Positions 1-6,695 of a stretch of DNA of 13,501 bases are shown here, piece by piece (the stretch's first letter is position 1; the number at the start of each line of letters is the position of its first letter). The stretch lies in NCBI GenBank assembly GCA_903835865.1, contig CAILON010000133.1, forward strand, positions 1-13,501, written 5' to 3'. The notes beneath the pieces were generated by a model. That model was not told where the DNA came from, ran no database searches, and was given only the letters and a program-made list of their open reading frames with translations. Position numbers and translations under genes: made by a program. The DNA comes from an uncultured beta proteobacterium (GTDB taxonomy: Bacteria; Pseudomonadota; Gammaproteobacteria; Burkholderiales; Burkholderiaceae).

Positions 1-216
1 CATGGTGCCAAAGTGCTTTTGAAGTACAAGTTGTTGGAGTGGCAGAAAAAAGAAATCACATTAGTGAATGAGTGGATAGACAACACTCCAGCCCTTAGAG
101 AGGCTGCCAAGCAATTGAATCTGGGAGCGGATGAATTTTCTCAATGGCTAGCTCAGGCTCTGGTGAAATCGGGCGCCGCCAAAATAGACGGCGCATACTT
201 AATAGATCATGGATAA
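1..216 (+). CDS. C-terminal part of an unrecognised protein, cut by the left edge
   Basis: The reading frame is open from the first base of the window to a TAA at 214-216, so this is probably the 3' end of a gene that starts outside. A GTG at 13 could serve as a start and would give 67 residues, but no convincing Shine-Dalgarno precedes it. The visible part is soluble and mostly helical in composition, with a charged stretch (EWQKKE) followed by a segment rich in Ala, Leu and Glu. It has no signal peptide, membrane segment or motif I can name. The next gene begins 24 nt downstream on the same strand, so the two may be cotranscribed. I do not recognise the family. Confidence 0.45.
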   Translation, partial: HGAKVLLKYKLLEWQKKEITLVNEWIDNTPALREAAKQLNLGADEFSQWLAQALVKSGAAKIDGAYLIDHG

Positions 217-240
217 ATTTTTCAAAAGGTAAATCGCGAT

Positions 241-1011
241 ATGGAACACATAGTTTTAGTCACAGGCGCTACTTCTGGATTTGGGGAGGCTATTGCACGT
301 CGCTTTTTAGCCAATGGTCATAAAGTGATTGCAGCCGGCAGGAGAGTAGAGCGTTTAGATGCATTAAAAGCATCACTTCCTCTAGAGCAGCAGAAAAAGC
401 TATTGACGGTGGCGCTTGATGTTTGCGATAGCGTGATGGTCGACGCCTTTCCGAAAACTTTGCCCGCAGATTTTTCTAAGGTCACCATCTTAGTCAATAA
501 CGCTGGTCTAGCCTTGGGCTTGGAGCCTGCGCCCAAAGCATTTTTAGAAGATTGGGATCGGATGATTGACACCAATATCAAAGGCTTGGTTCATATGAGT
601 CGAGCATTTTTACCTGGCATGGTTGATCGCAAGCGCGGTCATATTATTAATATTGGATCGGTAGCGGCTAACTATCCCTATCCGGGCGGCAATGTATATG
701 GCGGCACCAAGGCTTTTGTAAAGCAATTTAGTCTCAATATGCGGGCCGATCTCATTGGGACGCCGGTACGTGTGAGTTGTATTGAGCCGGGTATGTGTGG
801 CGGAACTGAATTTTCTAATGTGCGCTTTAAAGGCGATGATGAGAAAGTAGAAAAGATCTATAGCGGTGTGCAATTTCTGAGTGCGGATGATATTGCTGAG
901 ACGGTGTATTGGTCAGCTACATTGCCGGCACATATGAATATCAATGTTTTAGAAGTCATGCCAGTACAACAATCTTTTAATGCATTCAACATCCACCGCG
1001 GCGAGCTTTAA
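241..1011 (+). CDS. ydfG: YdfG-type NADP-dependent short-chain dehydrogenase
   Basis: A classical short-chain dehydrogenase/reductase of 256 residues. The Rossmann cofactor motif TGATSGFG lies at residues 8-15, NNAG at 86-89, and the catalytic Ser140, Tyr153 and Lys157 are in place (YGGTK around the Tyr). Residues 33-35 (GRR) supply basic side chains typical of NADP preference. The C-terminal half (GGTEFSNVRFKGDD, then LPAHMNIN and MPVQQS) is very close to E. coli YdfG, which oxidises L-allo-threonine and serine-type 3-hydroxy acids and reduces malonic semialdehyde. E. coli YdfG has 248 residues, so length agrees. The ATG at 241 has an AAAGG about 9 nt upstream. The stop codon overlaps the stop of the convergent DUF2889 gene by 4 nt. 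Family assignment is firm; the physiological substrate is inferred from the homologue. Confidence 0.95.
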   Translation: MEHIVLVTGATSGFGEAIARRFLANGHKVIAAGRRVERLDALKASLPLEQQKKLLTVALDVCDSVMVDAFPKTLPADFSKVTILVNNAGLALGLEPAPKAFLEDWDRMIDTNIKGLVHMSRAFLPGMVDRKRGHIINIGSVAANYPYPGGNVYGGTKAFVKQFSLNMRADLIGTPVRVSCIEPGMCGGTEFSNVRFKGDDEKVEKIYSGVQFLSADDIAETVYWSATLPAHMNINVLEVMPVQQSFNAFNIHRGEL

Positions 1012-1556
1012 GACTTCACTTCCCGATTCTTCCATTGATAAAACTTGGGATAGATGCGCATCACAACTGGACCATCAAAATCCCAAGATTTGCATTTGCC
1101 CAAATAGAGCGGTGGCTTGGCTTCATCTGGATCAAATAGGGCGCCTGGAATCGATTGATAGGCTGCAGTAGCAACATTATTGAGAAGCTCGCGTAAATGC
1201 GTGCATCCTTTAATGCCGCCCAAATGGGTTTCAATGGTTTTGCGCCACCCTTTGCCTATACGCGCCCCAATGAGTCCATCCATTGGTGGGATAACTTCAG
1301 GACATTCTGGATGTGGATGGCTATCCATTGCTACTTCAATATCGTGAATGACCAATTGACTATCAACGGTCACCCGAATCCACATGTCATGAATGGGCTC
1401 CCCGGGAACCCAGGTTTTGGCACCAGTAGTGAATGGGTGGGATTTGGTATCTTTAAGATGTGCCTCGATATCCCAGAATCCATCTTCACGAGCAAAGCCT
1501 TCAAAGCAGATTTCTCGAGTATGAAGTGGTGAGCGGGGTGTAGGTGATGAGAGCAT
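1008..1556 (-). CDS. DUF2889 domain protein
   Basis: A 182-residue soluble protein with hallmarks of the DUF2889 family as I know it: an N-terminal HTR-x-I-x-F-x-G-F-x-R-x-DG-x-WDIE block (about residues 12-31), a central acidic strand segment ending in IGKGW (100-104), GCTHLREL (117-124) and a C-terminal Cys-x-Ser-Trp segment (155-158). The conserved His, Cys and acidic residues would suit metal binding, but no function is established that I can cite. The ATG at 1556 is the first plausible start and no clear Shine-Dalgarno precedes it, so the exact start is less certain than the frame. It is convergent with ydfG, sharing the TTAA at 1008-1011, and divergent from rsuA. Confidence 0.88.
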   Translation of the reverse strand: MLSSPTPRSPLHTREICFEGFAREDGFWDIEAHLKDTKSHPFTTGAKTWVPGEPIHDMWIRVTVDSQLVIHDIEVAMDSHPHPECPEVIPPMDGLIGARIGKGWRKTIETHLGGIKGCTHLRELLNNVATAAYQSIPGALFDPDEAKPPLYLGKCKSWDFDGPVVMRIYPKFYQWKNREVKS

Positions 1557-1663
1557 GATGTTAGGGAAGAGTTAAAAGCAATACCTTTGATAATAATGAA
1601 TTGCTTGTAATGCCGAGCAGTATCTCGTTTTAAGGGCTCTCTGTAGTATCCTTTGCGGCATAT
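1557..1663. promoter_or_regulatory. Divergent intergenic region between the DUF2889 gene and rsuA
   Basis: This 107-bp gap must carry promoters for the leftward DUF2889 gene and the rightward rsuA-phhB pair, because the two transcription units start at its two ends. I could not pick a convincing -35/-10 pair on either strand. The only notable composition is an AT-rich patch around 1585-1615. The regulatory role is inferred from gene orientation only. Confidence 0.4.
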
Positions 1664-2389
1664 ATGGCAAAACCCATTTCTCTCGAAAAAATCCTCTTCA
1701 GCCAGGGCTTTGGTACGCGTAGGTATTGCGCAGATCTCGTATATGCAGATCTAGTGAAGGTAAACGGCGTATTGGCTGGGACTCCGGATGAGCGCATTCC
1801 GCCAGATGGCTTAGTGCTGAATGTGGAAGGAAAAGATTGGGAGTATCACGAGAAGGCCTATATTGCTTTTCATAAGCCACTCAATTATGAGTGCTCTCAT
1901 AAAACCACTCATCACCCTAGCGTCTATAGCTTACTGCCCAGTCCATTTGTAGAGCGTGGCTTGCAATGTGTGGGACGCCTAGACTATGACACTACTGGTT
2001 TGCTCTTGATCTCTGATGATGGTCAATTTATCCATAAGATGACCACACCTAAGAAAAATATTGGCAAGGTATATGAAATTACTACACCTGATCCCATCAC
2101 CGAAAAGCAAATTGATCATCTGCTGAAGGGCGTTGTATTGGATGATGATCCAAAGCCGTGTTTTGCTAAAGCCTGTGACTTGCTGTCGGAAAAAACCTTG
2201 GCAATGACGATCGTAGAAGGGCGTTATCACCAAGTAAAACGCATGATGGCTGCAGCCGGTAATCATGTAGAGCAGTTGCATCGCACGCAGATTGGTGCCT
2301 ATGTAATGCCGCAAGATTTAGCTCCAGGTGAATGGCGCTGGCTTTATCCAAATGATCTTCAATTACTTTCTCAGAGCGTGGACGCTTAA
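1664..2389 (+). CDS. rsuA: 16S rRNA pseudouridine synthase RsuA
   Basis: A pseudouridine synthase of the RsuA/RluB family, expected to convert U516 of 16S rRNA to pseudouridine during small-subunit assembly. Residues 6-50 look like the N-terminal S4 RNA-binding domain (LEKILFSQGFGTRR, then VKVNG). The catalytic core carries GRLDYDTTGLLL with Asp107 as nucleophile, followed by SDDG (117-120). The motif EGRYHQVKRM (185-194) is typical of RsuA rather than RluB. The length of 241 residues is close to the 231 of E. coli RsuA. The ATG at 1664 precedes the S4 domain by the usual few residues. phhB begins at the very next base after the stop, so translational coupling is likely. Confidence 0.93.
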   Translation: MAKPISLEKILFSQGFGTRRYCADLVYADLVKVNGVLAGTPDERIPPDGLVLNVEGKDWEYHEKAYIAFHKPLNYECSHKTTHHPSVYSLLPSPFVERGLQCVGRLDYDTTGLLLISDDGQFIHKMTTPKKNIGKVYEITTPDPITEKQIDHLLKGVVLDDDPKPCFAKACDLLSEKTLAMTIVEGRYHQVKRMMAAAGNHVEQLHRTQIGAYVMPQDLAPGEWRWLYPNDLQLLSQSVDA

Positions 2390-2713
2390 ATGAACGCTTC
2401 AGTGCTACCTCAGGATTTTGATTTTCAGGGCGCGATACCCCTATGGAAAGTTGACTTACAAACGCAAACGATTTTCAGAGAATTTATATTTTCCGACTTT
2501 AGTTTGGCATTTGAGTTTATGAAGCAATGCGCTCAGTATGCAGAGGAGATAGATCACCATCCCGATTGGTCAAATTCCTGGAATAAAGTTCTCGTCCACT
2601 TAAGTACCCATTCCGCCCAAGGATTGACGGTGCTGGATATTCAGATGGCTAAGATGATGGATGTCTTAGCCCAGAAAATTAATGCTCTTCCCCTTCGGAA
2701 TCCTCTTCGTTGA
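2390..2713 (+). CDS. phhB: Pterin-4a-carbinolamine dehydratase
   Basis: A 107-residue enzyme that dehydrates 4a-hydroxytetrahydrobiopterin, recycling the pterin cofactor of aromatic amino acid hydroxylases such as PhhA. The family signature is complete: Glu52-x3-His56-His57-x6-Trp64-x9-His74-x8-Asp83, within the typical EEIDHHPDW stretch. Length matches the family (about 95-120 residues). The start ATG follows the rsuA TAA directly (TAAATG), so it is probably translated by ribosomes finishing rsuA. The last 35 nt overlap the 3' end of the convergent small acidic gene. No phenylalanine hydroxylase gene is in the window, so the partner is elsewhere or the protein serves another pterin. Assignment is firm. 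Confidence 0.93.
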   Translation: MNASVLPQDFDFQGAIPLWKVDLQTQTIFREFIFSDFSLAFEFMKQCAQYAEEIDHHPDWSNSWNKVLVHLSTHSAQGLTVLDIQMAKMMDVLAQKINALPLRNPLR

Positions 2714-2894
2714 TGCTCATGAGGATAGTGGCCAATAAGCCGTAAACTACTTCTGTGGAAATCATGCCATCCTCGTCTAGTTCATCAATGAGGTCATTTA
2801 GACAGTCTTCAGTGGGTTCGTTCAGTAAGGTCATGGCGCACTCACACCCGTAGTCAAAATCTTCGTCGTTTTGGGTTTGGTCTTCGTTAGTCAT
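2679..2894 (-). CDS. Small, extremely acidic protein of unknown function
   Basis: A 71-residue protein with 23 Asp/Glu and no Lys or Arg. The start is taken at 2894 because AAGG lies 6 nt upstream of that ATG; a longer frame from 2927 would add 11 basic, unlikely residues. Acidic clusters sit at residues 10-14, 34-42 and 63-70. A short Cys-Glu-Cys at 17-19 plus Cys31 could bind metal. A hydrophobic stretch (VVYGLLATILM, 49-59) probably forms the core helix rather than a membrane span. It overlaps the convergent phhB by 35 nt. I do not recognise it; composition would fit a DNA-mimic or a binding partner of a basic protein, but that is speculation. Coding status rests on the ribosome site and the clean open frame. 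Confidence 0.68.
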   Translation of the reverse strand: MTNEDQTQNDEDFDYGCECAMTLLNEPTEDCLNDLIDELDEDGMISTEVVYGLLATILMSINEEDSEGEEH

Positions 2895-2966
2895 ATATAT
2901 CCTTAGTTTGAATCTTGAGAATAGCAAATAAAAGGGGCTTAGAGTGATTAATCTCAGTCTAAATTT

Positions 2967-3200
2967 TCATTCTTTAAGTCCAATATGATTTTGGTACTTA
3001 CACATTCTTGTGTTGACATAACGGTGGCGATATTCAATGACTTCATCCCCATAAGAAATAGCGTGACGGCTAATTTTGAGGCTTGCATCTGTTTTTTTCA
3101 GGTGTCATTCCTGCCCGACAAAGTCGGGTGGATTAATTGCTGGTCGAACAGATATAGCTTTACCAGACATGATTGCTGCGATGCAATTAATTAAATACAT
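2967..3200 (-). pseudogene. Possible remnant of a GntR/UTRA-type regulator
   Basis: On the minus strand one frame of 78 codons runs from ATG at 3200 to TGA at 2967-2969 with a single internal TGA at 3105-3107. The second half (about residues 42-74) contains LKISRHAISYGDEVIEYR and then VNTRMCKYQNHIG. This pattern, a basic strand, a short turn with Gly-Asp, (V/I)E-x-R and Asn-Thr-x4-Tyr near the end, resembles the C-terminal end of UTRA effector domains in GntR regulators. No helix-turn-helix part is found upstream. A GGAGG lies 7 nt before the ATG at 3200, so a 31-residue peptide ending at the internal stop could alternatively be expressed. The resemblance is by eye only and the plus strand also gives coding-like pieces here, so confidence is low. 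Confidence 0.33.
3114..3128. repeat. Perfect hairpin CCCGAC-AAA-GTCGGG
   Basis: Two 6-nt arms are separated by a 3-nt loop and are GC-rich in an AT-rich spacer. No T-run follows on either strand, so this is not a standard intrinsic terminator. It may be a leftover of a repeat or simply part of the decayed coding sequence that spans it. Confidence 0.4.
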
Positions 3201-3396
3201 TCCTATGCCTCCGATCAATTTACGGAATTTATAGTCAAGGCTTTAGATAAGAGGACTGGATTAGTAAAGGCTCGTGATATTCAGTCTGAGGCTTAGTTAG
3301 GTATTAGATTAAAATGAACGAAGAGTTTCAATGGAACATTAGCCGTTAATAATGTCTTGAAATATCCTTGTTTGATGTCTGTGAACTGGAGACGGT

Positions 3397-4842
3397 ATGA
3401 AAGTATTTAGCATCTCATCTATTGTGGTTTTTTTCTGTGCGCTGACCAATGCTGCGATGGCGCAGGGCGTTGACTCAGCAAAGAATATGGTCCTAGAAGG
3501 CTATAACGATTTGCAGGGAAGAACTGCCTATCAACCCACTATTCAAAAACAAGGTAATCGATGGATTGCCTATATTGGACATCATGGTGATAACAAGCTA
3601 AATCCTCTGAATGGAAAAATGGAGGAGAACGGTACCTCTATTGTTGATGTCACTGATGTAAAGCATCCAAAGTATTTAGCCCACGTACCTGGAGAAGAAG
3701 GTAAGGCTGAGCAGGGCGGAGCCCAGATGGTTCGTGTTTGTAGTGGCGAGACACTTCCTAAGGCTAATAAGAATAAGTTTTATATGCTTCGGGTCTTCGG
3801 CAACCAAGCGCATGAAATTTGGGATGTGACTAAGCCGGAAGATCCTGTTCTATTGACAACAGTGGTAAAGGGCTTGAAAGGGACTCATAAGAGTTTTTGG
3901 GAATGCGATACAGGAATTGCATATCTTGTATCAGGCAATCCTCAATGGCGAACTAATCGCATGACCCAAATCTATGATCTTTCTGATCCTGAGAAGCCAG
4001 TATTCATTCGTGATTTTGGTTTAGTTGGTCAACAACCTGGTGCTTCAGGTGATGTTCCAGTGCAACTGCATGGTGCAATGTCTACTGGCCCTAAAGGCAA
4101 TCGTGTGTACTTTGGATATGGCACAAATACCAATGGCATTATTCAGATTGTTGATCGTGACAAATTGTTAAATGGCCCTAAAGACCCAACGCCAGAGAAC
4201 CTACTCTACCCCCAGATTTCTAGAGTGGATATGCCAGTCATGCATGGCGCACATACGACATTTCCATTAATGGATGTCAAGATTGAAGAATTCTCAAAAA
4301 ATTTACTGGGTTCTAAGCGAGACTTTTTAGTGGTTACCAATGAGGCAATTCAGAAGGAGTGCCTAGAGGGACGCCAAATGGTGTGGGTTGTGGACATCAG
4401 CAATGAGAAGAAGCCATTTGGTGTAGCCAACTGGGGAGTGCCTGAGAAAACTGCTAATTACTGCTCTAAGGGCGGTCGCTTTGGTACGCATTCTTCAAAT
4501 GAAAATATGACTGATGTCTTCTATCGTAAGTTGATGTTCTTCTCCTACTTTAATGCTGGGGTTAGGGCGGTAGATATAAGAGATCCATTTGCCCCAAAAG
4601 AGGTGGGCTATTTCATTCCTGCAATGAATGCAAATACTGTAGTACTGGAGACGCCTGTAACTCAAAGGGGTAAGTTACCGTTTACTGCAGCATCCGATAA
4701 GAAGGTAATTCAAACAAACAACGTAGAAGTAGATTCACGGGGTTACATTTATATCGTTGATCGCGCTAATACTGGGATGCATATTATTTCCCTTACCGGG
4801 CCTGCTAAAGCGATTGCCAATTGGAAGGCTGCCGATCGGTAA
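3397..4842 (+). CDS. Exported LVIVD-type beta-propeller protein
   Basis: A 481-residue secreted protein. Residues 1-22 form a signal peptide with an AMA cleavage site before Gln23. The mature part holds at least five copies of the LVIVD-repeat pattern (strand, D-(I/V/L)-(S/T/R), Pro-x2-P): near residues 80-99, 139-156, 190-208, 329-347 and 389-408. This points to a beta-propeller. Histidines recur at loop positions (HH at 62-63, His164, His225, His283, His286, His365), which could be a metal or substrate site, and four cysteines (115, 170, 322, 356) could form disulfides in the periplasm. The start is supported by GGAGA at 3388-3392. It is the first gene of a tight four-gene cluster, with the next gene 3 nt away. 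The catalytic or binding role is unknown; distant similarity to selenium-binding-protein-type propellers is possible but unproven. Confidence 0.9.
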   Translation: MKVFSISSIVVFFCALTNAAMAQGVDSAKNMVLEGYNDLQGRTAYQPTIQKQGNRWIAYIGHHGDNKLNPLNGKMEENGTSIVDVTDVKHPKYLAHVPGEEGKAEQGGAQMVRVCSGETLPKANKNKFYMLRVFGNQAHEIWDVTKPEDPVLLTTVVKGLKGTHKSFWECDTGIAYLVSGNPQWRTNRMTQIYDLSDPEKPVFIRDFGLVGQQPGASGDVPVQLHGAMSTGPKGNRVYFGYGTNTNGIIQIVDRDKLLNGPKDPTPENLLYPQISRVDMPVMHGAHTTFPLMDVKIEEFSKNLLGSKRDFLVVTNEAIQKECLEGRQMVWVVDISNEKKPFGVANWGVPEKTANYCSKGGRFGTHSSNENMTDVFYRKLMFFSYFNAGVRAVDIRDPFAPKEVGYFIPAMNANTVVLETPVTQRGKLPFTAASDKKVIQTNNVEVDSRGYIYIVDRANTGMHIISLTGPAKAIANWKAADR

Positions 4843-4845
4843 GTT

Positions 4846-5229
4846 ATGGGGTCTCATGCTTTTCATTCTCTGAAACTGCTTAAGTTAGCTCTAGCGGGCA
4901 TCTTCATACTTGGTGCGCTCTGTTGCCAGGCTGCCGAGAAGGAGTTTGAGTTAAATATTCAAAACGGTAAGGTTCCAAAAGGATCTTACTTAATGAAAGT
5001 GCAAAAGGGTGATCGCATTCGCTGGAAAGTGCTCAGTGATGCTGATGGTGAGCTCCACATTCATGCCTACCATATAGATCAGACAATTAAAGCTAAGGAT
5101 CCAAGCGTGTATTCGTTCATTGCTACTGCTACTGGTCGCTATCGAGTGGAGTGGCATCCTGAGAGTGAGCGTGGCAAAGGTATTCATCATTCTGAACCCT
5201 TGGCTTTACTTGAGATCTATCCGAAGTAG
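4846..5229 (+). CDS. Exported cupredoxin-like His-rich protein without Cys or Met ligands
   Basis: A 127-residue protein with an N-terminal signal peptide (hydrophobic 12-27, cleavage probably after Ala29 or Ala30). The mature part of about 97 residues has cupredoxin-like order: an N-terminal strand (EFELNIQNG), KGD-x-IRW (54-60), a His-rich loop LHIHAYHID (70-78), a strand ending in FIATATGRYRVEWH (91-104) and a C-terminal HHSEPLALLEI strand. A typical type 1 copper site needs Cys and usually Met, but the mature protein has no Cys and its only Met (50) is not in the ligand loop. Candidate ligands are His71, 73, 76, 104, 114 and 115, so a non-blue copper or other metal site is possible. It lies 3 nt after the propeller gene and overlaps the next by 1 nt. 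The fold is inferred from the pattern, not proven. Confidence 0.78.
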   Translation: MGSHAFHSLKLLKLALAGIFILGALCCQAAEKEFELNIQNGKVPKGSYLMKVQKGDRIRWKVLSDADGELHIHAYHIDQTIKAKDPSVYSFIATATGRYRVEWHPESERGKGIHHSEPLALLEIYPK

Positions 5230-6695
5230 TGCGTTCCTTAGTCGTTAGCTCCGTATTAAGCTTTTTTCTTATCCCATTTAATGTGGGTGCTCATAGTTTT
5301 GATGAGCGCTATGACCTTCCCATTCCCCTAGAATTTTTTCTGATGGGCAGTGCCATGATCTTGGGATTGAGTTTTTTGCTCATTCTGATATCAACTCAGT
5401 ATTGGAGCTACTTTGATAGATGGAAGGGGCAATACACTTTTGCCTTTTCAAGGAGTCCTTTGCTTGGCTGGCTAATATATTTTCTGCGGGCGATCAGTCT
5501 GTTACTGCTGGTTCTAGTAATCGCGGCGGGCTATTTTGGCCCCCAAAATCCCTTGATGAATTTAGCCCCAACTTTTATTTGGATTAATTGGTGGGTCGGA
5601 TTCTCCTTATGCATTTCACTCGTGGGCAATTTTTGGCCTCTCCTTAATCCATGGAGTGCATTATTTGATTGCCTTCATAAGGCCTTGCAACACTTCGGTT
5701 TAAAAAGACGTTTCCCTACCTTTACTGTGCCAGCTAAAGTGGGGATCTATCCTGCCACTTTCTTTTTGTTGATGTGGGGTTGGATGGAAGTAGTTTATCC
5801 AATTGCATTCGTTCCTCAAAAGATTGCTACGCTCGCTCTCATTTGGACGATTGTCAGTATGTTGGGTATGGCAGTACTTGGAAAAAGTGTATGGATTAAG
5901 CAATTTGACTTTTTCTCGATCTGCTTTAATTTGCTCGGAGAGTTCGGGATACTGGGTTTTCAAGCGCAGTCATCAATGGTGACGGTAAGGCTTCCTGGCC
6001 GTGGAATTTTATTGTCTGGGGACCACTATCACACCTCTAAGGGCTTAACCGCTTTCATTATTGCCATGTTAATTATCGTATTGTTTGATGGTATTCATGG
6101 GAGTGGTGCATGGCCATTTTTTCAAGAAGCTTTAAATATCATTGGACTTGACGCTACTCTAGGCAATGGGTACTTAGAGGGAACTATCGGCTTAATCTCT
6201 CTTTGGCTTTCTTTTTTTGGGGTCTACTACTTCGCTTGTTGGGTATCACATCAAATTGTGCCAACGGTCTCTATCGGCCAGATTATGCAACGTTTTTCTC
6301 GCCCTCTCATTCCTATAGCGATTGCCTACCTCTTTGCTCACAATTTCTCAAGTTTGTTTACACAAGGTCAGAGCATCATCTTTTTGATCTCTGATCCCTT
6401 TGGGCTTGGCTGGAATCTTATTGGTGGGGCTCAATTTCGACCAGTGATTGGCTTAATTGATGTTAGTCAGATTTGGTATCTGGCGGTATGTTCGATTGTT
6501 CTTGGGCATGTAATTGCTTTGGTATTAACGCATGCATATGCCATGCGCATCACTTCATCAGCAAAATACGCGACCTTAATGACTATCCCGCAAACTATTT
6601 TTATGATTTTACTGACAATGATGAGTCTCATCATTCTCGCTGAGCCATTAACCTCCTCTGAATTTTCTTTGCTTAATATGTGGCTTAGTAAATGA
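5229..6695 (+). CDS. Polytopic membrane protein, 'fenitrothion hydrolase'-like family
   Basis: A 488-residue integral membrane protein with a signal-like first segment (ending VGA before His22) and then roughly ten to twelve membrane spans. The sequence HSFDERYDLPIPL after the first segment, WINWWVG (118-124), NPW (140-142), FDGIHGSG (286-293), FAHNFSS-x-FTQGQ (369-381) and the span containing GHVIALVLTHAY (426-437) appear to be its conserved features. From memory, relatives in databases are often named fenitrothion hydrolase; that name comes from insecticide-degrading strains and says little about the native job. Several histidines (290, 371, 427, 435) sit in or next to spans and could bind a metal or haem. 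The GTG start overlaps the previous stop (TAGTG), indicating coupling, and the end overlaps the next gene by 4 nt (ATGA). Confidence 0.87.
   Translation: MRSLVVSSVLSFFLIPFNVGAHSFDERYDLPIPLEFFLMGSAMILGLSFLLILISTQYWSYFDRWKGQYTFAFSRSPLLGWLIYFLRAISLLLLVLVIAAGYFGPQNPLMNLAPTFIWINWWVGFSLCISLVGNFWPLLNPWSALFDCLHKALQHFGLKRRFPTFTVPAKVGIYPATFFLLMWGWMEVVYPIAFVPQKIATLALIWTIVSMLGMAVLGKSVWIKQFDFFSICFNLLGEFGILGFQAQSSMVTVRLPGRGILLSGDHYHTSKGLTAFIIAMLIIVLFDGIHGSGAWPFFQEALNIIGLDATLGNGYLEGTIGLISLWLSFFGVYYFACWVSHQIVPTVSIGQIMQRFSRPLIPIAIAYLFAHNFSSLFTQGQSIIFLISDPFGLGWNLIGGAQFRPVIGLIDVSQIWYLAVCSIVLGHVIALVLTHAYAMRITSSAKYATLMTIPQTIFMILLTMMSLIILAEPLTSSEFSLLNMWLSK

Larger units (their letters stand above)
2895..3396. other. 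Gene-poor stretch of 502 bp
   Basis: No intact gene is convincing here. A 69-codon plus-strand frame (2985-3194) lacks a ribosome site and has Cys- and Phe-rich composition unlike its neighbours, so I do not call it. On the minus strand at 2967-3200 an interrupted frame looks like a decayed regulator and is listed separately. A perfect 6-bp hairpin lies at 3114-3128. The right end must hold the promoter of the gene at 3397, but I see only a weak candidate (TTGAAA at 3357 with a poor -10), and a GGAGA ribosome site at 3388-3392. The rest shows nothing I can name. Confidence 0.55.

Noticed and set aside
1197..1532. A 111-codon plus-strand frame opposite the DUF2889 gene
   Set aside because: It is the shadow of the DUF2889 coding sequence, which carries recognisable family motifs on the minus strand.
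3114..3128. The CCCGAC hairpin as an intrinsic terminator
   Set aside because: No T-run follows on either strand and no gene ends just before it.
2985..3194. A 69-codon plus-strand frame in the gene-poor stretch
   Set aside because: It has no ribosome site, odd Cys/Phe-rich composition, and overlaps better coding-like readings on other frames.
3314..3349. An 11-codon frame (MNEEFQWNISR) upstream of the propeller gene as a leader peptide
   Set aside because: It has no Shine-Dalgarno, no runs of a regulatory amino acid and no attenuator hairpin after it.
3357..3385. TTGAAA with a 17-nt spacer and TGTGAA as a promoter for the 3397 block
   Set aside because: The -10 hexamer matches the consensus at only three positions, so it is too weak to list as a feature.
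4918..4932. A lipoprotein lipobox around the Cys pair of the cupredoxin-like protein (GALCCQ)
   Set aside because: The residue before each Cys (Leu, Cys) does not fit a lipobox; normal signal cleavage after the Ala residues is more likely.
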